Shown here: one piece after another, positions 24,837 to 36,070 of the stretch
How positions within the stretch are numbered: the stretch's first letter is position 1
Layout of the letters: every line of letters begins with the position of its first letter
Made by a program: the position numbers and the translations under genes
The notes under the pieces: model-generated
Told to the model about the DNA's origin: nothing
Database searches by the model: none
Seen by the model: the letters and a program-made list of their open reading frames with translations, nothing else
Assembly (NCBI GenBank): GCA_018398815.1
Contig: CM031618.1
Coordinates: 56,272,636-56,336,635, forward strand
Origin: Conus ventricosus
Taxonomy: Eukaryota; Mollusca; Gastropoda; Neogastropoda; Conidae
Length of the DNA: 64,000 nucleotides
Direction: 5' to 3'

Positions 24837-25486
24837 CCCTCTTGACAGCGGAGCGCCCGCTAGCGCCCAACCGGAAGTCACACAGCCAAAACGCTGAGCG
24901 CCTGCCAGCACCCGGTAAAACACGTGGCAACAATGGGCGCCGCCATATTTCTCGTAGAAAAGGAAGTCTCGCGAGAACGTGACTTCCTTCTTCCTGTGGC
25001 CATTTACTTCCGTTTGCAAAAAACCGCGAGTCGATACGTGCCGTAGTTCTCGAGTTACGAATTTTTAAAGTTTTGTGGTCGAAATGCTGTTTTTCGCCAT
25101 CGCTAACATTGATTTCTGCCGTTCTATAACGAGATCTAGTGATGAAGATACTGTGATTTGTAGGATTTAGGGCATAACACTTAGTGAAAGTGCTGGGTAA
25201 TGAAGCTTAGAGTGACCTAGATTTCGACTGGGATGATGTTCCAGGTATGATTCGGAAGAAAGTTCTGAAGAAGATTCCCCCCCCCCCCCGTGATATTCTT
25301 CAAACTTATGATGTAGCAACATATATATTCGTAGAACTTTTAAAAATTATTTTCATTTGACTATTTCCTTTCCTCTCTTTTAAATTAATTTTTTAATTGG
25401 GTAACCATGTTCAAATTACGGAGTTACTTACCTTGCCGACGGTTTTTCGGCGTAACTAAGCTAAGGTAAGTGCATGCAAAAGAGGG
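24837..25486 (+). mobile_element. piggyBac-like element (650 bp) with TTAA on both sides
   Basis: TTAA at 24,833-24,836 and 25,487-25,490. Both ends start CCCTCTT when read inward. CCCT next to a TTAA duplication is the piggyBac signature. Only about 7 bp of the ends match. The interior is CpG-rich for 250 bp, then codes for acidic peptides (DLDFDWDDVP, then YDSEESSEEDSPPP after a one-base shift) at about 25,212-25,290, like the acidic N-terminus of piggyBac transposases. No catalytic region. Confidence 0.7.
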
Positions 25487-25654
25487 TTAATATCCAATAT
25501 GGGCTCAGTTGCCATCCCGACAGAGATGGCATATTTGTCACAAAGGTCAGTTCACATGCATTAACATCCCATTCTGATTTAGGGGTAGAAACTGGAAGAA
25601 ACAGGTAACTAAACGTTGTCTGCGACGTAACGTAAATCAGCTGTTCTTACATCA

Positions 25655-25950
25655 TGGCAACACCCATCCTCACACCCCTCCTGACCCCACCTGGGACATC
25701 AAACCAACTTACACCCCAACTGACCCCACCTGGGACATCAAACCAAACAAGTGCTCATACTACCTGTGACATCAAAATACTTGTCCATCCTAATAATAAT
25801 ATCAAACCAAACACCTGCCCCTGTTCTACCAACCAACCAAGTAACTGCCCATCCAGACATCAAGCCAATTAACTGCCCTTTCAAACATCAAACTAGATCA
25901 CTGTCCCATGCTACCATACAGTCCATGCCAACACATCCCATCAGACATCA
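25655..25950. repeat. Degenerate short tandem repeat in a PRRC2 intron
   Basis: Recurrent CTGACCCCACCTGGGACATC and CATCAAACCAA phrases with many substitutions, about 25-45 bp apart. It begins about 20 bp past the exon donor at 25,970. Confidence 0.6.
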
Positions 25951-25970
25951 TCCCAAGAGCTCCCTCCTAC

Positions 25971-26187
25971 CTTGGCTGTTGGACCAGCTGAGAAGGCAAC
26001 ATCTGTGAGTTGTTGAGGGACTGGGAGGTCTGCACGGCGTTGCCCAGCAGCTGACTGGTGCCAAACAGCTGACCCAGAGGCTGGGCCAGCTCCAGGAAGA
26101 CCATCTGGGACATGGGCACTGGGTTGTTGTTCAGGCCCTGATTGAAGGGCAGCTGATTGGGGCCCATGTTCTTGGTCACAGCAGAGT
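25971..26187 (-). CDS. PRRC2: PRRC2 exon, Asn/Gln/Leu-rich
   Basis: The acceptor TTCACAG is followed by AC, which completes an Asn codon. Then SAVTKNMGPNQLPFNQG, MSQMVFLELAQPLGQLFG, and NSQMLPSQLVQQP. It ends AG|GTAGGA in phase 2, completed to Arg by the next exon. Predicted disordered with one short hydrophobic patch (MVFLELAQPLGQLF). A degenerate 25-45-bp tandem repeat starts just downstream of its donor. Confidence 0.8.
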
Positions 26188-28256
26188 CTGTGAACACGTC
26201 ATAATGAACATAATACACCACCTATCACCAGTGCCTGAAGGTCAATCACAAAAGCTTCCTTACATGGACTGGGCATTCACACCACACATTATTACTTTAC
26301 AAATGATCTGAAAGAGCAAAGGACACAAGGTTCTGAGGTGGACATGCAACAGCAAGAATTAAAAACAGGCAGGCAATACAGCGACATAAGAACTGCTGGA
26401 ACTCCAAAGTGACACCAATCATCACCTCTAAAAAATTTTGTTTTCAAAAAGTAAGCTCAAATCAGGCCTCAGGAAAGTGCAGAAACATTCTTGGGTCTTT
26501 CTGAGGCCATGGGCCTGGGGTTGAGGGAGGAGAGGTGCATAGGGCCCTGAAGCTGTAGATCTTTGCAATTTATAAGCTCTGAAATGGCATTTCCTAGAAT
26601 TTACCATATGATTTTTTTTTTTTTAAAGAGAGAAATTCACTGCATTAAAAGCCAACAACCTACATATTCACTCTATATCTCACACACACAAGTAACTGTC
26701 AAACCCCACTACTAAGTACATTTTCACTCTCTACTAGTAGTTAAATTGTATCTGCGTATAGCACCACCCATATTCACCATGGAAAATAAAAACCTAGAAG
26801 TTATTCTACTAATTGTTACTTTATCAACAAAAATTTGGAAAAAAAAAAAAAATTCATGCAGCATGCTAAAATGAAAACAGACTGCATTCAATTGTCAATG
26901 TGCCCATGTTCGCTCCTGCATACATCCTGTTTGAAGTAACAGTGACTTACTCTAACCTGCATGTATCCCTTGATATGCAACTTTGACCAGTTGTCTTCCT
27001 GTGCTTCGTGCCGATGAGTACACAAGTGTAAATGCGGACACTCCCATGATTTCATCTGTCCACCTAAACGACTGTGTAGATGTTGGTTTGCAGTTTTTCA
27101 CAAGATAAAGATCCAGCCCTAAAAACATGCGTCTCCAATTTTTTTGGGGGGGAAACAAACAAAAACAGGAACAATGCAAATAAACAAACAAAAAAAATAC
27201 CTACTACATTAGCAATTACAGAATAGCATCTTATTTGTGAGAATAGCAAGACAGCCCTATGATAATGAGAGTAGCAAACTATTTCAAAATTTACCACCAA
27301 CATGGCATGTCTACACACACATACACACGCACAGAGTGAGCAATAAGTATGAAAGCGAGAGAGAGAGAGAGACAGACAAAGAGGTGAACTGAAAAAATAT
27401 GATACATGTTTCCTCTCCCCTTCCATTCTCTCTAGCTTATGATGAATTCTTTAATTTGCATGCTAGCATTTTGAACACATATAACAGTTTTATCATCAGC
27501 ACCTATCAAGGATTTGAATAGTTCACTTGAACAAGACTATGAAGAAGAATGCTGATGCCTGGGTTGGCAAAACCTGGCTATTGCAGCTTCTTACCTCGTC
27601 ACAACTCCCCTGTTTTTGTTTGTTTAATCTAAATGTAGAGGTTACTATCCCTTAACCGTATTATGGAAAGTGTAAGAAGTGTTCATGTTCCTGTCTGTAA
27701 ACACCAGTTGACCAGGTGGTGGGGCATTTTCTGTTTGTGTGCTAAGGCTGCAGGAACAGAAAAATCCACCAGCCTTTCTGCCGACATAGAAGCTAAAGGT
27801 TAATAAGGATGATGTCTATATGTCAATGTCATTTTTCAAATTTTGGACCTCTTCCAAAGAAATCCACAGAGGAATACAATGAAATCTGAGCAGCATTTAC
27901 TTTGGAGATCTATTTCCAGCCACTTGGCCGATAGTTATAATGCTACACTGGCTGCATTTAGTCATTCACTAGCCATGATTTTGTGCAAAGGTCGTTATCA
28001 GCGCAAGACTGGTCTGTTGCAAGAGGGATTATGATGTAATCGCACCATTGAGAACAGAATACGGTGAAGCAGGCTAGTCCTTTTCATTTACAATAGAGAA
28101 AGCTGCAAGTGGGAGGTTTCTCTATATTACACGAAATACAATCAGAAAAATACCTTGCCAAGCTTCCCAATCTAGCTTTTCAAAACGGGCGAACGCCCAA
28201 TCACCCCTTACCTAGCACCCCTGGCCTGTCGCCAACTCCCAGATAAAGAAACTCAC
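26188..28256. other. PRRC2 intron, no feature seen
   Basis: Unique AT-rich intron with short poly-A and GA tracts (27,360). No transposon ends or coding frames recognised. Confidence 0.5.
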
Positions 28257-28584
28257 TGAAGGGAGCAGCATTGGGGTTGGGTCCAGGCTTGATGGAAGTG
28301 GACATGAGTGTGGAGTTAGCTGAGGATACCATAACGGTGTTGAGGTTGGTCTGCTGACCAAAGGCCGGTCCCTGGGGGGCCCCCATGCCAGCCTGCTGTG
28401 TGGGAGCAGCCGGTGCCGGGCCATGGGAACGCTGGAAAGGGGCAAAGAGATCCTGCTGGGTGGGCAGGAAAAGGGAGGGCTGGGACAGACCCTGCTGTGG
28501 GGTGAGCTGGGGCTGGGCTGCTTGCTGGCTGGAGGGCTGAGGCTGCTGGGACAGGCCAAACCCGTAACTGGGCTGCTGGGGAAA
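28257..28584 (-). CDS. PRRC2: PRRC2 Gln/Pro-rich exon
   Basis: The acceptor GTTGCAG is followed by FPQQPSYGFGLSQQPQPSS, then a Q/P/S-rich run with LFLPTQQDLFAPFQRSHG and NTVMVSSANSTLMSTSIK, ending NPNAAPF in phase 1 at a perfect donor (A|GTGAGT). Probable prion-like or disordered segment by composition. The two other minus frames are also long and open because of the composition. The one chosen is the only frame that joins both neighbours. Two decoy acceptors created by an intronic duplication lie 67 and 155 bp upstream. Confidence 0.82.
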
Positions 28585-28620
28585 CTGCAACACAGCAAAC
28601 CTGAGGCCTTAGTAACCAGT

Positions 28621-28796
28621 CCAACCAAAACGCTTATATCTTTGCAGATCCCTGAGAAAAAAAAAACACTTCTCACTCTGCAATATGTCCAAACCAGCAC
28701 ATACCAGACCAACCAAAGCACCTAAATCTTGGTAGACACCTGAAAAAAAAAAAAAAACACTTCTTACTCTGCAAGATGTCCAAACCAGCACATACC
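28621..28796. repeat. ~88-bp tandem duplication carrying two decoy 3' splice sites
   Basis: Two diverged copies share CCAACCAAA, a poly-A run, and ATGTCCAAACCAGCACATACC. On the minus strand each gives a long T tract followed by CAG (minus-strand AG at 28,652-28,653 and 28,740-28,741), that is, good acceptor sites upstream of the real one at 28,585. Confidence 0.75.
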
Positions 28797-29285
28797 TACC
28801 TCCCTTTCCCTCGCGAACAAAAATTGTCAATCTTACTAAAACACATGCAGGCATATAAACCACACGTAAACCATCTTAAACATGCAGATACAAGCACACA
28901 GTAGACAGACTGCTAACCATGGCATGGATGGACTTGTAAATGTTTCATAATAGTAAGGTATACACATTTATAAACAAACCAGGGCTTAGCACTGTAGACC
29001 TGGAATTTCCAACAGCTTTCTTTCCAATTCTAACAGTCTCTGATTACAATTCCAGTCTGTCAAACAAGAAAACCATCTTTCCATCACCTTGAATAAAGGA
29101 AAAAGCTCTGCAACTTGGTTTTTATCAATCTTTGAAATTTCAAACTGCTGAAAATGGAATCCATTATTTGAACCTTCCAGTCAAGTAAAAGCCAACTGGC
29201 AGGTCACAAAAAGGCAAAAAAAAAACTTTAAAAAAAAAAAACACACACACACACACAAACCTTCACAAATAAAGATGCAACCTAC

Positions 29286-29513
29286 CCGTGTCTCCTGGGG
29301 CATGAGCTGAGAAGCAGCAGCTGCAGCCGGCAGAAAGGACTGAAAGGGCTGGTGGCCCTGTGCCATTAGGATTGGGGGACTGGGCACTGCTGGTATCGAC
29401 GATGACATCAGGGAGGAGGCTGATGCAGACATACCACCCCCTGGGTTTGAGGGCACCATGCCATGCCCAGGTTCCCCAGTCGTTTCCACTGGACGGACCT
29501 GCTGGGGCCGCAC
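29286..29513 (-). CDS. PRRC2: PRRC2 exon, Pro/Ser/Ala-rich (GHQPFQSFLP)
   Basis: Seventy-six codons, phase 0 at both ends. The acceptor is TTTTTCAG and the donor CGG|GTAGGT. It begins VRPQQVRPVETTGEPGHG, then a Ser-rich stretch, PSPPILMAQGHQPFQSFLP, five alanines and SQLMPQETR. It belongs to the low-complexity C-terminal half typical of the family. The intron on its 5' side contains (CA)n, (TA)n and a near-perfect 26-bp-arm hairpin. Confidence 0.8.
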
Positions 29514-29582
29514 CTGAAAAACCGACAACTTTGGAGCATCCTGTAAATTATTTGACACCTGGCAAGACATGGCTGCCAACTA

Positions 29583-29604
29583 CACACACACACACACACA
29601 CACA

Positions 29605-29646
<42 letters not shown>
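29583..29646. repeat. (CA)n(TA)n microsatellite
   Basis: CA repeats with one interruption pass into TA repeats, ending at the hairpin that follows. Confidence 0.9.
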
Positions 29647-29647
<1 letters not shown>

Positions 29648-29702
29648 TTGTTAAAAGGTAAGGTTTAAAACTATAGGTTTTAAACCTTACCTTTTAACAA
29701 AT
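29646..29702. repeat. Perfect hairpin, 26-bp arms, 5-base loop
   Basis: The left arm ends GGTAAGGTTTAAAAC, the loop is TATAG, and the right arm starts GTTTTAAACCTTACC. All 26 pairs match. It lies in a PRRC2 intron between (TA)n tracts. Confidence 0.95.
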
Positions 29703-29763
29703 GTTGCTCCCAGTCCGGTTGAGCATTTTCTTAAAATCTTTGCTGGTATTTACTACCATTGTC

Positions 29764-29818
<55 letters not shown>
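29764..29818. repeat. (TA)n microsatellite
   Basis: About 55 bp of TA with one break. Confidence 0.9.
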
Positions 29819-29820
<2 letters not shown>

Positions 29821-30799
29821 TAGATTGATTGACTGATAAAATAGAGATATTTAAGCTACAATTACAAGGAACAAACAGGGATAAGGAAAACAAACATAAA
29901 AGGCCATCAAACTGAACATAAAAGGCCATTTAAACTGACTTAAAGACGATTTGTTTACAAGTTACATTAAGAAAAAACATTCCACTCCATTTGTCTCCTC
30001 ATTTATTCATTTTACTGTCCGGCATTAGTTAAGAGGAAAGTCGTTCACATGGTAAACTGAAGATTCCATATATGCATTTTTAAATAATCCATTTTTTTTC
30101 TTACAAAGCACCGAGTTAATATTCATCTCCATTTGGCATTATCCACCATTAACTGCTACCTTCATCAAAAAGATACCACCTTTGGTAGAAACTGCATTTA
30201 CCAGTATGATCTCTTCAGAATATACATAACTCAACTTGTCACATTATTAATCATTTACATGTAACATCAACTAACGACTTTTACCAAAGTATATATAGAG
30301 CAATAAACTCAAGTGAACAACATTCCTATGAAAACTCCAATTTCATAATACTGGAAACATTGCTGAAAATGCTAATCACAGATTCATGGTTGTAACCATT
30401 TGGTCACTTTCATTAACTGGGGATGTCTGGAAAGGCACTGACAATGCGTTAGTTTCCATGGAGACACACACATACACAGGCATCCTGATGTGTTCACTTC
30501 AGAGTCTATATCATCACAATATAACCTACACAAACATATAAACAAAAAAGAAAAATCTTGCCATCAAAATGTTACTTTTCCTTTCCGATTCCTACTGAAT
30601 GTCAACTGGTATACATATAGTTCAAATGAACAGAGAATGTTTGCTAAATGAAGGCATTACCTGTATCGTACAACTTTGAAGGGGGGGAGGAGGAAACAAC
30701 CATGAAAACAAGACACACAAACCATAACCAGTTCAACACGTTATTTTCTGGGATTTCCCTATGACAAACACAATGCGAGGGCTAAAGCAAAGCCAGTAC
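29819..30799. other. PRRC2 intron, no feature seen
   Basis: AT-rich unique intron sequence. No coding or transposon signal. Confidence 0.5.
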
Positions 30800-31661
30800 C
30801 TTGCAGACATTGGAGGGCTCGGCCATGACATGGTGGTGACTGGTGACTGGGTCCAGGGTCTGAGACTTGTCCATCACATCGCTCTTCCTGTCCACAGCTG
30901 ACACAAACACCATGTTGTCCCCCTTCCTGTCTTCGCTGGAAGTGAACATATCACTGTCCCCAGCCCTGTCTGTGGTGAACTTCCTGTCAGCCGCTGGCAC
31001 AAACACCATGCCCTCTTTCCTATCCCCGGCCGGGGTGAAGATGTTGTCCTTCCTCTCCGCAGCTTGTGCGAAGATGTCATCTTTCCTCTCAGTTGCTCCA
31101 GAGAACATGTTGTCCTTCCGATCTGCGGCTGGAGTAAATATGTTGTCTTTCCTTTCTGCCGCCCCTGTAAAGATGTTGTCTTTCCTCTCTGACGCCGGAG
31201 TGAAGATGTTGTCCTTTCTCTCTGCCGCTCCGGCAAAGATGTTTTCTTTCCTTTCTGCAGCTGGGGTGAAGATGTTGTCAGTTCTTTCTGCTGCTGAGGC
31301 GAAGATGTTATCCTTTCTCTCTGCTGATGGCGTGAACACCAGGCTCTCTTTCCTTTCAGCCGGGGCGAAAACAATGCCTTCTTGCCTGTCAGTGGCGGCG
31401 GAGGAGAACACCAGATTGTCCCCATTCCTGTCAGCAGCTGAAGCGAATGGCATGTTGTCTGAGGCCACTGGAGGCAAACCATTTTTCTCTATGCTGACGT
31501 GCATCATGGGGGAGGAGGAGGGGGCATTGGTCACAGAGACCTGAGCAGTGGTGGTAAAGGTGGTGAAGGCGGGCATGGTACTGGCGCCCTTGCTTTCAGT
31601 GCTGGAGGCACTCCCACTCAAGGACGTGCCTAGCGAGCTGGGGTTGGCCAAACCATTGGAC
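30800..31661 (-). CDS. PRRC2: PRRC2 large exon with an 11-residue (33-bp) repeat array
   Basis: This 287-codon exon is the largest in the window. It starts SNGLANPSSLGTSLSG (phase 2 acceptor CAG|GTCC) and ends SNVCK in phase 0 at AAG|GTACTG. Its centre, about 30,880-31,445, is roughly 16 tandem units close to AAERKDNIF plus two variable residues. Units alternate between a TP start and a small-residue start such as AGA or TGA, giving a 22-residue higher-order period. Flanking sequence is Ser/Thr/Pro-rich. I know of no such array in vertebrate PRRC2, so it looks lineage-specific. Because the period is a multiple of three, other frames are also open for 200 codons or more. Those are shadows. Confidence 0.85.
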
Positions 31662-32047
31662 CTGTCACCACAAAACAACAGTTGGTCAACTTCTCAGCAC
31701 AAAGTAAATCCTCTTGACAACCAAATAGTGATCCACACTACAGCAGTCAACTTTAAGCCTCTTGTATGGTCTCTTTACTCTAGCACATCTCTCTCTTCTT
31801 ACAATGGACAACCAACATGACAGGGTTGACAAAACATGTCATATCTGCAAAGATGGGAGGGAAGGGGGAAGGAGGATAAGCCAAAGACTGTATGGGAAAA
31901 CTTTCTGAAAAGCATACACATACTACCAGACACACCACCCCAACTTATTCAAACCTGTACATAACAATCCTATCACTTATTTTACAGACATAAACACCAC
32001 TTTCAATCTCTGTGAACAACTTCAAAACTGATAATAGCAATTCTCAC

Positions 32048-32277
32048 TTTTGCTCAAAAACCGTGGGGAGTTCCCAGCAATTCTTGCAGGAGGCAATCTT
32101 GGAGTTCAGGTCCTGAGTGGCTGGGGAGGTAGGTGAGGTAATAGAAGTGCCAGCATGACTGACAAAGGTCACCTCGTTCCTTTCATCTTGGTTCTCAGCA
32201 GGGCTGGACCCCCCATCAGGACTATCCATCGGTTCCAGGCTAGTGTCAAAGCCAAACGATAGCTGGATGTCAGAGCC
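32048..32277 (-). CDS. PRRC2: PRRC2 exon with GSDIQLSFGF and KIASCKNCWE motifs
   Basis: The acceptor GTGTGCAG is followed by GSDIQLSFGFDTSLEPMD, a Ser/Pro/Asn-rich linker (SSPAENQDERNEV), and a conserved-looking C-terminal motif LNSKIASCKNCWELPTVFEQ. It ends AA|GTGAGA in phase 2. The 'LxFGF' and 'KIxSxKxxWE' patterns recall short conserved patches in otherwise disordered PRRC2 proteins. The downstream exon supplies the last base of the Lys codon (EQK-SNGLA). Confidence 0.85.
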
Positions 32278-33263
32278 CTGCACACAATCAGGTACACTTA
32301 TCCAGTCTCCCATTTCATAACATTACACATTCAACAAAATGACAAGTAAAATTCTCATAAAAACTTCTGACTAATAAAAAGTTACCAGCAAGTTTGGGAG
32401 TGCTTTGCATTAAAATGCATTCACGTCCAGCTTGCCTACAGCTTGCTCTAAATCCTCCTCAGAGAGTCTGGCTTGCATTAGAATCACCACATCCACCAGT
32501 GGGGGAATGCAGATTGGTCTAGCAAAACAGCAAATATTATAAAGCCCACAGACATAGCAGTTTCAGGACTTGACACATCAAAACGTCCAGTTCTAAACTT
32601 GGTCACATCTGTTCACAAGCTTGAGTGTAGCAAGTTGGCAGATTATGATCCGTGTTCTATGTGGATTATCTTTCCTCATCAATGTTGCTTTCAATGTTCT
32701 ATGAGAATCGCTTTCTCTAAGTATGCACATCAGATGACATGATACAATCAGCCAAGTAGGAAAAATTTGGAAAAACAGGTTATGTCAAAGGCAAGACTTG
32801 AGTCAGATAACCATCTGTATAACTGATAATAGTACATCTCTGTAAGCTAAATTGACTACCCAAAGTTTAAGGGCTAGTATAAATGTCAGTATCAAAACAT
32901 TCTTGTGTCTGACGGCTACCACAGTTGTTCTCTGTAATAGTGTCTGGAAGGTCATGCACGCAAAATGACCTTACATTATGTTTTGCCTGTGGCTGGCTAA
33001 ATCTGCCAAGCATAGTCGTCTGAAGACTAGCTGAACCCTGTAAATTCTCCTAAGCGTATAATGATGATCTGACACAACTGCTTCTTGTGGACTGCCAGTG
33101 CCTGGGCTGGGGGTAGATCAAGCCAGGCTGTGGATGGGGAGCACGAATAAGCAGCATGGGTGCAATGCCACTGAGGTGGTATAGAAGATGAGAAAACAAA
33201 CATATGAACAAAAGGGAGAGCTTACACTCAGTGTGCCTGAATAGGGTCACCAATTCTTTCACC
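32278..33263. other. PRRC2 intron, no feature seen
   Basis: Unique intron sequence without recognisable repeats. Confidence 0.45.
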
Positions 33264-33270
33264 TTCCATG

Positions 33271-33427
33271 TTAGTCTTGGGAAAGATCTGAAATTACTTT
33301 GAAACTTCTTGGTCTTCAGCTGCAATCACTACTCTTCTGTCATACCATGTTAGTCTTGGGAAAGATCTGAAATTACTTTGAAACTTCTTGGTCTTCAGCT
33401 GCAATCACTACTCTTCTGTCATACCAC
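33271..33427. repeat. 79-bp tandem duplication
   Basis: TTAGTCTTGGGAAAGATCTG through CTTCTGTCATACCA is repeated exactly, at offset 79. Near-zero divergence implies a recent event. Confidence 0.95.
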
Positions 33428-33463
33428 TCATCTTGCTCCATGGGCATGCAATGAAGCCTGTAC

Positions 33464-33667
33464 CTTTCCGAAGATTGGATCCTTAAAGCTGGGAGGCAGC
33501 TGGATGCGCTCAGGCTTGCTGCTCATCTCTCGAGGCGCAATGTCAGAGACACGCTGCAGAGGGGCCACCGCCTTCTCTTTGCTGGGCTCGGGTTTCTGTA
33601 TCACTTTGACATTGGCGCTGGCTTCTGCTGTTTTGCTGGCCATCTTTTCACCACTGCCACTCACCAT
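33464..33667 (-). CDS. PRRC2: PRRC2 exon with KPERIQLPPSF segment
   Basis: Sixty-eight codons, phase 0 at both ends. The acceptor is CTTGCAG and the donor AAG|GTACAG. The sequence runs from MVSGSGEKMASK through VIQKPEPSKEKAV to KPERIQLPPSFKDPIFGK. Lys/Glu/Pro-rich and predicted disordered. The exon can be removed or kept without a shift. A perfect 79-bp tandem duplication lies 37-193 bp downstream of its donor. Confidence 0.82.
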
Positions 33668-34243
33668 CTGCAAGCCAAGGTATCATGTTCTTTTTTCCTT
33701 TTCCAAACATGTTTGCCCCTCTAGGACTTTTAATTACAATTGTAAAATCTCATCTTTCTTCCTTTTTCTTTCTTTTTTTGATCACCTTAAATGTCTGCAA
33801 CAACCATGCTCTGTAGAGACTAAACAAGGAAAACCTGAGCTGGAGATATACATGGGGGGAAGATTCTGAAAACTAAAGGTTATCCAAACAATGGACGAGT
33901 TGAGAGAGAAAGCATGCAAGAAAGAGGAGGTCGGGTGGGAGAGAAAGAAAATGAGGAGAGGTAGTGAGAAAACAAAAAACAAAAAAGAGACTAGGGCCGG
34001 GAGACAGAATGAAAGGGGATCGAGTGAGCTGGGATTTGGGAGACACAACAATGGCCAGAAATAATGATGGAAGGGTGAATGAGAACATTGCATATTTTGG
34101 CATCTTTCTTTACTATATGAACATTGCATATCAAAGAATCCTTTTGAACTATATATATGAACAGCTGTTCCATACCCTACCTAAAGTTCTAAACTCCATC
34201 CACCCTATACTGTTCTTACCATTTGCACAAAGTCACTCTTTAC

Positions 34244-34333
34244 CTTATTCTGACGAGGTGGTTTGGGAGCCTCCATCTTCACACTGCTGTTTTCCGACAC
34301 TTTCAGCTTATCAGCCAGCATTTTCTCCGTGAC
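34244..34333 (-). CDS. PRRC2: PRRC2 short exon (30 codons)
   Basis: The acceptor GTTTCAG is followed by VTEKMLADKLKVSENSS and a tail VKMEAPKPPRQNK, ending in phase 0 at AAG|GTAAAG. Both neighbours are phase 0, so the exon could be skipped without a frame change. Its size and helical EKMLADKLKV core fit a PRRC2 internal exon. The 40-bp satellite of this intron begins within about 20 bp of the acceptor, so the polypyrimidine tract and branch point lie in or beside repeat DNA. Confidence 0.75.
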
Positions 34334-34339
34334 CTGAAA

Positions 34340-36070
34340 CCAAGGCACATGTTTCTGGTCCACCTCAATGAAGGATACATTTCATGTCCGCCCCTCATCC
34401 ATCTCAATGACAGATAAGCATATGAATCTTGACCCACCTCAATGAAAGAAACGCACCATGTTAATTCCTGGTTCACCTTACTAAAGGACACACATCAGCC
34501 TATCATAGGGTGGAATTTTATATACATGGAAGACCATATCACTCAATGACCAACAAATGTAGGATGGACAAAATGTACCCTGTGGAGCATCTGAACACAT
34601 GCATCATGTCCATTCCTTTTATAACTAAACTTGGAGCACTTACTGTCTATCCATGGTCTGCCTGAACCTATGACGAGATAAGATCTCTGGACCACCTCAG
34701 CATACCACCACCTCATTTATGTCACAGTAAACTACTCTTATCCACCTCCAGTTTGGACACAGCATGTCTATTACTGGTCCTCCTCAAAACAGAACACAGC
34801 AAGTCTATACCACGTCCATCTTAAATACTCACCATGTTCACCTCTAGTCCACCCCAATGTGGAATATTCACGACCATCCATGGTTAAACTCAGTGTAGGG
34901 TACTGTACCATACTCATCCCCAATCCACCTAAGTAAAGGATATCACCATGTCTATCCCTGTCTACTCCAACGTAGGGTACAAACCATTTTATCCATGGTC
35001 CACCTACATACCAGATACTATGTTTATCTCTGGTCCACCTCAATGTGGGATAACCCATCATGTCCTTCCCTGGTCCATCTAAACGTAGAAATACTCAACA
35101 TGTTTATCCCTTGTCCACCTCAATGTAAGATACACTCTTATCTATCCTTGGTCCACCTCAATGTAAGATACACACTCTCATCTGTCCTTGGTCCACCTCA
35201 ATGCAAGATACACTCTTTTCTATCCTTGGTCCACCTCAATGTAAGACTCACTCTTATCTATCCTTGGTCCACCTCAATGTAAGACTCACTCTTATCTATC
35301 CTTGGTCCACCTCAATGTAAGACTCACTCTTTTCTATCCTTGGTCCACCTCAATGTAAGACTCACTCTTATCTATCCTTGGTCCACCTCAATGTAAGACT
35401 CACTCTTATCTATCCTTGGTCCACCTCAATGTAAGACTCACTCTTATCTATCCTTGGTCCACCTCAATGTAAGATACACACTCTTTATCTATCCTTGGTC
35501 CACCTCAACGCAAGATACACACTCTTATCTATCCTTGGTCCACCTCCATGCAAGATACACACTCATCTATCCTTGGTCCACCTCAATGTAAGATACACAC
35601 TCATCTATCCTTGGTCCACCTCAATGTAAGATACACACTAATCTATCCTTGGTCCACCTCAATGTAAGATACACTCTTATCTGTCCTTGGTCCACCTCAA
35701 TGTAAGATACACACTCATCTATCCTTGGTCCACCTCAATGTAAGATACACTCTTATCTGTCCTTGGTCCACCTCAATGTAAGATACACACTCATCTATAC
35801 TTGGTCCACCTCAATGTAAGATACATTCTTATCTGTCCTTGGTCCACCTCAATGTAAGATACACACTCTTTCTATCCTTGGTCCACCTCAATGTAAGATT
35901 CTCATCCATCCTTGGTCCACCTCAATGTAAGATACTCATCTATCTTTGGTCCACCTCAATGTAAGATACTCATCTATACTTGGTCCACCTCAATGTGAGA
36001 TACACTCTTATCTGTCCTTGGTCCACCTCAATGTAAGATACACTCTGTTATCTATCCTTGGTCCACCTCA
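34340..36070. repeat. ~40-bp satellite array, main block
   Basis: Unit core TTGGTCCACCTCAATGTAAG, ATACACACTCTTATCTATCC. Copies are degenerate at 34.34-35.0 kb and nearly identical from about 35.1 kb on. Unit length varies between 32 and 43 bp. About 30 good copies. The old edge sits next to a PRRC2 exon acceptor. Confidence 0.95.

Noticed and set aside
30867..31544. 225-codon plus-strand frame opposite a PRRC2 exon, and a 202-codon second minus frame
   Set aside because: Both come from the 33-bp repeat, whose period is a multiple of three. Only the chosen minus frame joins the neighbouring exons.
33378..33869. 163-codon plus-strand frame opposite a PRRC2 exon
   Set aside because: Antisense of a real exon and flanking intron. 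No coding signature.
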